Assembly (NCBI GenBank): GCA_030685235.1
Contig: MU839195.1
Coordinates: forward strand, 1-64,000
DNA: 64,000 nucleotides
Origin: Copromyces sp. CBS 386.78
Taxonomy: Eukaryota; Ascomycota; Sordariomycetes; Sordariales; Sordariaceae
Direction: 5' to 3'
Positions 54,880-64,000 of the stretch are shown piece after piece. Both the position numbers and the translations under genes were made by a program. The notes under the pieces are model-generated. The model searched no databases. It was not told the DNA's origin and worked only from the letters and a program-made list of their open reading frames with translations. The stretch's first letter is position 1; every line of letters begins with the position of its first letter.

Positions 54880-57800
54880 TAAGAAAAAGTTTGATAGTAA
54901 GAAAGTTATTAAGTATTTTGAATTTTTCGAAAAAGAGGTTGGATACGCTAATTTTAATAATAATAAATTTAAAATTACTATTTAAATTAGTTAATATAAG
55001 AAGTAGCTTAAGGACGTCGTTAAAGGTATTTTTCGCTAATTTAAAATTAATACTAATATTTCTTAGGAGAATTTTATTTCGGCTTTTAAGATTGCCTATA
55101 GAATTAAAGATTTTAAATAGATTAATAATATCTTTATTATTTTAAAGAAAATCTATATTAAGTATATCCTTTATAATAAGATGAAAATTGTTAATGTTAT
55201 TCTTAATTATTTTACCTTTTTCGCTTATTAGTTTTTTATTAATTATAATAGTATTAAGGATTTAATTATTAAGAACTTCTATAAGAAGCTATATATTAAT
55301 ACTAAGTATATGATTACTATTTTTATATATAAGTTTAAGGAGGAGATCTATTAGATAGATTGGACTATTTTTATTAGTCAGTTTAACGACTTTATTATTG
55401 AATGGTTTAATGAAGTCGATACTTTTGAATTTTCGGCCTCTTTTAACTCTAGTAAAGAGGAAATCGTTATTAAAATGCGCAAATCTTTTAAGAAGGTTGT
55501 TAAGTTTAATAATAATATTTCCTCCGAGGATAATAGTATTTTAATTATTAAGAAAATTATTTAAATTATTACGAAGGAGCTTACTAAGAAGTAGTCTATT
55601 ATTAATAAAGTTATAGATAAATTTATTAATAGCTTTAGGAAATTAGTAATTTAAATTATTTAGAACGTTCTCTCCCCTTTTTAAATATTTCTTCTTACCT
55701 TTTAATAGCCTATTATTTATTACCCCTCTTAAATTTAATACTTTCTTATTTAAATTAATATTATTTAAATTAACGTTATATTTATTAGTAGTTTTAGTTG
55801 AAGTAGAATTTAGTATCCGTTATCCGGTAATTATTAATTTTTTAATAAATATTAGAGAATTTATTATTAGTATAGAAGAGATTACTTTATATATAAATAT
55901 ATTAAAAAGGATGTGGACTTTATATATAGATATTGCTCTTTTTAGAAGGTTTAAGTTTCTAGGGGTATATTATCCGTTATTTTCCTTAGCCCTAATTATA
56001 ATTACGAGAATTATATAAATTAAGAATTATATTGCGCTATATAAAAATAAGGGAAGGTCGGAAATTTATTAAAGTTTTTAATTGCTTTAGAGCTGAATTA
56101 TCCTATTTATACTAATTTTAAGATTTGGGAATTTGAATATTATAAGGGTGGAGATTTTAATAAGCCCGACTATGTTCCGAAGTTTAATATCTTCTATTAA
56201 GGTATTAGAAGGAAGTAGGAAGAGATATAGAAGTTAAAGGGGAAGAAGATATTAACTTTAATTAATATTATTTAAATTAAGAAATATAATTATTTTTATA
56301 GTCCGATATTAAAGGTTCGAGAGTAGGTCGCTTCTATATATACTATCCTAATTAAAAATAAAGAATTCCCTAATAAATTTCTAAAAGTTATAAAATTAAT
56401 TAATTCGGGAGATAAGGTCGAAATTAATATAATACCCTTAACTTCTATAATAATTATTATTTTTAAAAAAATTAAAAAGGTTCGGGTCTCCGAAGGTAAT
56501 TCCTCTAATAATACTCCTATATTCTTATTTATCCCCCCTATTTTAATTGTTAATATAGTTAAAAAAAGAGTTAAGTATAACGTTAATATTATAGAGGAAA
56601 AATAACCCGCTTTTAAATTTACTATTGAGAAGGTTAAAAAGGTCTACTTTTTTAATTAGCTTAAAAATCTTAAGGTCTATAATAATATTGCGGATTTAAA
56701 GGAATTCTACCTTATAGCTATAAAGTTTATAAATATTAAAATTTCGGTTATTATCGAGGATATTATTAAATATAGCCCCGTTAATACTATAGCTATTTAT
56801 TGTTAAGTAGATCTACTCGCTAATATTATTTATAGTAATAATTACGACCTATTTAAGCTTGAATTTGAATATAAAAGTAGTATTACCCGTAATAATATTT
56901 TAGAGGCTAATAAATTCGCCCCTATTATCCCTAAAGGATTTATTATATTTAAAGGACTTATTTAGGTTAATATTATAAATATTAAGTAGAAATTTGTTTG
57001 TAATTATATTTTAATTAATTTTGTCGAATTAATAAAAAAGAACGTTTAAGCTATTTATAATTAAATCGATTAGTTAATATTTATTAACGTTCCTTTAGAA
57101 TAGTAAAAGATTAATAAGTTTAGGATTAAGTTAATTAGGAAAGTATTATTCTATAACGCCCTTACTAATATTATTAAATATGCCGAAATATTTATTTTAA
57201 TTTTAGGGAATAGGGTTACCCGACTTTTTACGCTGCTTATATTAATAATTTCCGTTAAAACGAAAGGAGGGGAAAAAATTGCCGCCTTACTTAATATAAG
57301 AATTAAATATAATACTATTTATAAGGGATTAGTAGATCGTTTCGGTTTAACGAGTATTAATACTAAAATTATTAATATTAATAGTAATAATAGTTAGAAA
57401 AAATTCCTTAATAAGATTTATAAGAAGATTTACTTATTCGATAAAAGTAAAGAAGTTTATTTCTTTATTACCGAAAACTACCTACTTAATTATAAAATTA
57501 TTCTAAGTCTATTATTCTTTTAGGATATTAATATTTATATAAAGTATAATAAGAACGGGAAGAATTATATTTCTATTACTATTAACAGGATAGTAATCCG
57601 CGCTATTTTAACTATTGCCCCCGAAGTATGTAAAAGCGGTTAAAATTTCGAAGCCTAAAAGTTAGCCGGAGCCGAATAGCGGATTTAATTCCCGAATAGT
57701 ACTTACGGCTTTTATATAATTTAGTAGAAATAATATTGTAGATATTAATTCTCTAATGAAGATAGAACTATTAAATTGGATAGAATTTGAGGAAAATAAT

Positions 57801-60800
57801 AAGAAAATCGTTGTATTTATAAATAAAATAGTAGAAAATTTAGTAAAAATATTATTTAAAGAAAAGGAAAAGTATAAAGTATTATAAAAAATTTAGGAAA
57901 TTATTAGAGAAGGAAATATTAATTTTAGGGTTAATTCGGGTTTAGAGAATACTATTCGATTACGTTCGGTATAAGGTAGAAGAAGAGATTTTAAAACTAG
58001 TATTAAAAAAGATTCGGAGGAGTTAAAAGTAATAGTTATTCCTTAACAAGTAAAAAAGAGGATTAAAAAGGTATTAGTAAGGGGGTTTAAGAAGGCTATA
58101 AGGAGATCCGTAGGGAAAGTAAAATAAATATTAATATTTCTCCGCGTATAAATTAATATTATATATAAGAAGGTTAGCTAGAAAGTTAACCTAGTTAATA
58201 ACGTAGGATTTAACGGGTTAAAGCCGGTAAGAAACTTTAATTAGAAAGTAAATAAATAGGTCTAAATATAGGAATAGATTGCTAATACTTTAGAGAATTT
58301 TAGTATAGAATAGGACGATTATATTATTCCCCGGTTTATGGAGTTAATTAAAAGGTTGAAGTTAATTAAAGAGCGTTTTCAAGCTATAATTAAAACAGTC
58401 TAAAGTATTTTAAACGATGGCGAAATTAAATTATATTTTTATATCCTCTATAATAGGGAATATACTTTTGCTTAGGATTTTATAGAATATAGAAAATTCG
58501 ATCCTAATATAATTCCCCTTTAGTAAATCCGTATTATCCTATATTTAATTTAGTAGACTAAGGCTATCCTTATTCTTAAGGCTTTCTATAATTAAATTTA
58601 TAATTTGCTTAAAGAAAGGATAAAGAAAGGAATTTTCGAAGAAAGCTACGCTGCTTACCGAAATAACTGGTTTTTTATTATTAAGAAGAATAGAGGTGTA
58701 CGCTTAATTAATAACGTTTAGAAGATTAATTGGGTTATTTTGAAAGATATAAATTTATTTTTAGGTTGCGAAGAATTTAGCGAAGGTTTTAAAGGTTATA
58801 AAATAATCTTTCTATTCGATCTCTTTTTTAATTATAATTAAATCCCCTTCGAGGAGAATAGTAGGGATATTATTTTTTTTTTTATACCTTTTAGTTATTT
58901 TAGGATGACGATCTTGCTTTAAGGAGGTATTAATTCTATTGCCTAATTTATAAGGGTAATAATTAGAATATTTTACGATTTAATTCCTAATATTTACTAA
59001 CTTTATTTTAACGATATTTATATTAAAGGCCCTTGGATAGATTACGATAGGGAGGAGATTAATATAAAGGGAGTTAGGAAATACGTTTTAGAATACTTAA
59101 TTAATATTGATAAAGTTTTATTTAATGTAGAATTAGTTGGAGGAATTATTGTAATTATTAAGTCTAATTGGTACTAGAACGAGGCTATATTCGTAGAATA
59201 TTTTTATAGTCTTGACGGGAAATCCTTAGATAAAGATAAGGTTATAAAGATTAACGAATAGATTTATTATAAATACCGACCGGATAGGAAGGGTAAGGAA
59301 ATTAAGTAAGTTAGAGTTTTTATTAGAATTATTGGATATTATAGGATTTAGATTAAGAATTTTAATATTATTGTAATCTTCTTTTATATATTAATAAAGA
59401 AGGGAATTAAATGGATTTAGATTGAGAATGAGCAATTCGTAATGGAGTACCTTTAGTACTTTATAATTACCGCCCTAATTCTAGTAATTTTCGTTTACGA
59501 TAATTTAAGGTATAATATAATTTATTTTATGGTTAACGTTTTAATTGAAGGATAGAGAATAGTATTAGAGTAGATTGGCCCTAATAATAAGAGATATTTT
59601 TGTAGGTTCGAAAGCGGGATTTAGTCGGAGGTTAAGAAATAATATAATATTATTAAGAAGGAGTTTCGAAATTTCTTCTATATTTTTAAATATTTATAAA
59701 GATATTTATTTGGCGTTTGTTTTATTATTAAGATAGATGCTATAGTCTTTATGTATTAGTTTAATAGTATTATTAGTGACGTCCCCGGTGCCCTATTAAT
59801 AAAATAGATTGCTTAGATTAAGATTTTCGATTTTGAAGTTAAATATATTTTTAGAAATAAGAATATAATTATTGATAGTCTATTTTGTAAACCTTTAGAG
59901 CCTTTTAATTTCTATGAGAAGGAGTATGAGGTAGATATTAACGATTTTGTAAATACGTAGATTTATTTTATTTTCGTTATTTATATTAATGCTTTAAAGC
60001 CTATTTTTAAGGGAAATTGGTCAGACCTTTCTTACGAAATCTTTATTTACTTCATAATGTATAAAGTTTTTAGCCGTTTAAAGGGATTTATTTTTAGACG
60101 CTAATTTTGTAATAATATTATAAAATACTTTATTTCTAAAGGAGCTTTCTAATTATAATTGATAAATCCCTTATAATTTCTATAAAGGTTAATTAATAGT
60201 CTTGTAGAGCGTAAGCAGATTATATTTCGCTATTATAATAAAATAGGTTACCGAGGAAGGGAAGGGATATATTATTATATTATTGAGTATTATTATTGGA
60301 AGGGTATATATATTGACGTTAAAGAATTGATCCGTTCTTGCCTAGCTTACTAGAAATATAACTTTAAGAAATTCGAAAATAAATATTAGTAAATATTTCC
60401 TAGTATTTAATTTATAGGAAGGTGGACTCTTAATATTTAATTTATATTTAGTATAAGTAGAAAGAGAGTGCCTTTATTAGAAGTTAGAAATAATTTTATT
60501 GGCTATGTAAAAATTATTATTTTGTTTAATATTAAGGTAAAGAACGTTTAGAAGTTTTTAAAGTTAGTTTTTTTCCGTTAGGGATTTTTTATTTCTATTT
60601 TAATAAATAGTAGTTTAGAATTTATAAGAGTGTTTAAAGAAATAATTGATTTACTAGGGATTTTAAGGTACGTTATTGCCTCCTATAATTCGAGGACGAA
60701 TAAATTAAACGAATAAAGATATTCGATTATCGCCGCTTCCCTAATTAAAATAATTAATGGGAATAACGTTAATTAAAGGATATATTTACTTTATATTTTC

Positions 60801-61640
60801 TTTATTAATTGTATAATAGTGAGAGGTAATTACGGATATACTCCTTTTTAATTTGTTTATAATTATAATTTAATTACTCCTATTGAATTTAATTTGCCCT
60901 TTTAGAGAGTAGTAAATTAGGAAAATAATAATAAACGTATAATAAGAGAGGAGTTAATCTCTATTATAGCTGCTATATATATAGATATTAAGTATTGCTT
61001 CGCTTAAGTAACCGAGAAAATTGTAGTAGTAAAAGAGAAGGTTGCTAATTATTATAATAAGTATAATTAGTGAAGGATAAGATTTTTAAATAGTTAAATT
61101 GAAGAGGGAGATTTAATATTAATTTATAATAATATTTAGTATATTAATATAAATTCTAATAGGAAGTTGATTTATTAGTAGAGAGGTCTATATTATATCC
61201 GCCGAATTTCGGGTAATATTTATTACGTCGATACTTTCGATAGCGTAGAAATTAATAAGCCGGTTAATTTTTAGAGGATTAAGAAATTTATTATAAGGGA
61301 CGGTATAATATTAGTAGCAGACGAGTCTAAGGTTTTACTAGATTAAATTAATTTCGAAGGAAGATAAGGAGATTTTGAATAACCTAATAACGGAATAATA
61401 CTAGAGGAAATAGGATGGCGAAATTTAGGTACCGGTTTAAATGAAGAAAAGATAATATTCGAATTATAGTGGGTAATAAGATCTTATATTAAGGTATAAA
61501 AGGTAAAAGCGGTAAAATAAAATTAGTATTTAGAAATCCCTTTACTGAATATTAAGCTATTGGGTAATTAGGAAAAAGTAGACTCCGAAGAAGAGGAGGA
61601 AGAGTTTTAGTAGAGGAGATCCGTACCCCGATTAAAATTT
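54880..61640 (+). mobile_element. Ty3/gypsy LTR retrotransposon, nearly full length, RIP-mutated
   Basis: Plus-strand domains appear in order. There is a Gag-like stretch (54880-55650) in which TAA/TAG replace Gln codons; a retropepsin-like region near 57,460-57,600; and reverse transcriptase from about 58,600 (GIFEESYAAYRNNWFFIIKK, then FNDIYIKGPW at about 59,007, where the first catalytic Asp is Asn). An RNase H region follows, then integrase (GYRGREGIYYYIIEYYYW near 60,250; ILRYVIASYNSRTNKLNE near 60,670) and a C-terminal YYIRRISGNIYYVDTFDS segment near 61,200. Dozens of stops make it inactive. LTR borders are unresolved. Confidence 0.8.
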
Positions 61641-62705
61641 TCGATTTAATATTTTTCTATTCTTTTTTCTTTTTTTCTTTTTATTTTCTACCTTTTCCCT
61701 TCCTAATTTCCTCTTTATCCTTACGTATTAAAAATATATCTTTTTATCTCTTCCCCCTACTATTTTAATCCGAATTTATATTTTTTTATTTATTTACTTT
61801 GTTTTTTTTATTTAAAAATTCGAATAAAGGGAAGTCCCCGCTAATTCTATAATATAAATAATCCCGATTTATTTCTAGCCCTAATATATTGAAAACCTTT
61901 AAAGAATTACAAACCTAAGTAGGAAGAGGTCTAGAATATATAATTGAGAAATTAGCGTATTATTTAAATATAATTATTATTTTTAGGTTAAAGAGCAACC
62001 TATTTTATAAAGTTCTAAAAGGGAGGAGATCTATTTAGGCTACCCTTCTAAAGGAAGATTCTTCCTAAAAGAAATTTATTTTTTCGTTAATTATCTCTAT
62101 TACCTAAAAACTGCCTTTAAGGCTACTTTATCCGTACTACTAATATTTTAATTTAATAAATATTTCCTTATACTTTTTAATTAAATATAGTATAAACTTC
62201 GCTACCTATAAAGGTAATTTAAGTTATTAGAGCTAAGGATTATTATTAAGGGCTATTTAAAGCTATTGGAAAGGCTATTCAATTTCTAGGCTTGGGAAGA
62301 TTATTTAAATATTAGAAGATCTTACCTTCTTAATTGAATAGTTTATTACTAATTACCCTATTAGGAAGTCTTAGACTAAGGGAAGAGAAATACCCGACCT
62401 CTTGCTGCTTCTCCTAAAGAAAATAATATCGTTCTCGCTATCGATATCGTTATTACTTTTATTCTCGCTATCGGCCTTTTAAATATAATATAATAAAATA
62501 TTGACGTTTAGCGAAGGAAACGATGCGATTTACCTTTTTAATTTTCTATACTATTTGAAATTATTAAGATCTAGGGCCGTTTAATTGAGTATAAATTATT
62601 AGGGATTGACCTCTAATTTTTACCTCTTCTAAGAAGAGAGATGACGAAATTATATAAAATTGCTTTCGACTACTCTATTACCGACGATTTATATACGTAG
62701 AGTTA
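61641..62705. other. AT-rich degenerate DNA
   Basis: About 1.1 kb with no open frame. It may contain the 3' LTR of the preceding element. I could not assign it. Confidence 0.4.
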
Positions 62706-64000
62706 TGTCACAGGATTAGCCTGTGACATGCCCACCCTGCACTCGCACCATAACCATCGTCATAGCACGGTCACGTGCAGGGTTATATGCGCGTACGGCC
62801 TGGCTTCAGGGCTCTCGCCTATATAGCCAATCCTCCGTACACATCCTTCCTTTCCTCTCCTTCGCACAACAACACATATCTTACCCTACCCCCAATAATG
62901 CCTCACCCCGTAATAGTTTATTATGCCTGCTATCGCGCTGCGCGCGCTCAAGGGAGATAGATTCAGATCTGCGTTTCGTATAGAAATATTATTTAATTAT
63001 TTAAATCGCATCCGCGATCAAAGATTCGATCTGTTTACAAGCGGATAAGTAAAAACTCGGTCGTAAATATTGCGATTCGAGCTAGGTAATACAATAGGCA
63101 TTAATTTTATCTCTATTTTCCCTTCTATACCTATTAATTAAGACGGTCTATTCTAGTAATAACTGTATCCGTATTTAATTTAATAATTAATAATAGACTA
63201 GCTACGGGTTATTACTAATAATTTTATCGTAGTAACCGCCATCGGCGCCCTTCAAGTTACTAACCCTAAAAATTAAGTAATTTACAATACCCTAGCTAAA
63301 ACACTCACAAACTTCGATAACGATCCTAATATTTGCGCTCCATTATATTATATTATAGATTACGCCCTTACGCTCGTATCGGTCCTAATATTCTGCGACG
63401 TCGCTTTCGCTTATAACCGTTTAATTTACAATAATATAATTAAAGCCCGCTCGCGTATTTAAAGAGCCGAGGAGGATTTTACCGAATCCTACTAAGAGAT
63501 CGATCGTTTGAATATTCGAAATACCGAATTCTAATAAGGGATTAACGAACTTAAGCAATCCTTCAACAATTTTAAGACTAATACCTTTAAATTTTTCCAA
63601 AAATAGAGAAATAAATACGCTAAAGCTATTAATAAAATCCGCGCTTAATTAAAATAAGCTCAAAAAACCAAAATACCTATAATAGTAACTACAAACGTTA
63701 ATAGTAGCAACTATAAATTAATATAATTCCGTATATATATTATTCCGTTCGATAATAAAGGAATTATTTTATTAGAAAAAGCGGAAAAATATTATTCCTA
63801 ACGTATAAAAGTTAAATTATATTAAATTAATAAATTAGTCTACTTTACCTTTAAATTTAAATATTTTTCGTATATTACTAAATATTTCGAAGGCCCCCTT
63901 TTCGCGGCTATTAAATCGGCGCTAATTAATATTTTCGAATATTTAATTAATAATATTATATAGAAATAGAAAACTATTATAAATCTTTTTAAAGAGTTTA
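62706..64000 (+). mobile_element. 5' end of another LTR retrotransposon, truncated by the window
   Basis: A GC-rich, lightly mutated segment opens with TGTCACAGG-ATTAG-CCTGTGACA (62706-62728), the TG start and palindrome typical of a fungal LTR. It has a TATATAG box near 62820 and a CT-rich stretch near 62850. From about 63180 the plus strand becomes RIP-like, with a Gag-like translation rich in stops (for example ELKQSFNNFKTNTFKFFQ near 63,550) to the window edge. The LTR's 3' border is not certain, and about 63,000 is a guess. Confidence 0.6.

Noticed and set aside
54891..55145. 84-codon open frame in AT-rich DNA
   Set aside because: Wrong frame; the Gag-like reading is in another frame with stops at former Gln codons.
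1..64000. CRISPR arrays, bacterial operons, rRNA genes, secondary-metabolite core enzymes
   Set aside because: None seen; no spaced direct repeats of CRISPR type, no rRNA-like blocks and no PKS/NRPS/terpene synthase motifs. The organism is a fungus.

Overview
The window is 64 kb from a filamentous ascomycete, most likely a Sordariomycete close to Neurospora or Sordaria. The evidence is short introns (57-102 bases, one of 278) with GTATGT/GTAAGT donors and CTAAC-type branch sites, fungus-specific families (DUF7580, rhodopsin-like membrane proteins, an APSES/ankyrin factor, CE5 cutinases) and two blocks of very AT-rich, stop-riddled transposon DNA that look like repeat-induced point mutation (RIP). 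All gene calls come from reading the sequence; no database search was run.

Layout. Bases 1-2240 are AT-rich: a TTTTTA hexamer run, a decayed 12-base tandem repeat and RIP-like DNA. Bases about 2.2-45.5 kb are gene-bearing, with normal composition. In order: a DUF7580 gene (-) and a C2H2 acuF-like gene (+) that share a divergent promoter; the kinetochore protein Fta1/CENP-L (-); a rhodopsin-like integral membrane protein (+); a GNAT acetyltransferase (-); a 5'-nucleotidase-family phosphoesterase (+); an LYR/Cup1-like protein (-); an Mbp1-type APSES factor (+); an eight-finger C2H2 protein with a long Gln/Ala repeat tail and an abnormal reading frame (+); the siroheme synthase Met8 (+); the FYVE protein Pep7/Vac1 (+); and a secreted protein resembling the cytochrome domain of cellobiose dehydrogenase (-). 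From 33 to 45 kb the DNA turns accessory: a hypothetical protein, a frame-broken small secreted protein, a small inverted-repeat element carrying a Pol III-like promoter, an unknown protein interrupted at a C9 run, GIY-YIG and other pseudogenes, an orphan CE5 exon and an intact GPI-type CE5 cutinase/acetylxylan esterase.

Bases 45.5-64 kb are RIP-degraded transposon DNA: a 3.5-kb terminal-inverted-repeat element, a Ty1/copia element (-), a Ty3/gypsy integrase fragment (-), a nearly full-length Ty3/gypsy element (+) and the 5' end of another LTR element running off the window. Former CAA/CAG codons read as TAA/TAG, and both reverse transcriptase active sites have lost an aspartate.

The genes form no single pathway. 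They are mostly housekeeping genes (cell-cycle transcription, kinetochore, endosome traffic, siroheme, mitochondrial LYR) in divergent pairs, flanked by accessory genes beside heterochromatin-like DNA. The most unusual items are the C2H2/Gln-rich reading frame that continues from the mbp1 frame across three TAG codons, the in-frame retainable intron inside the Met8 Rossmann loop, and the chain of genes broken by single-base gaps next to the RIP block.
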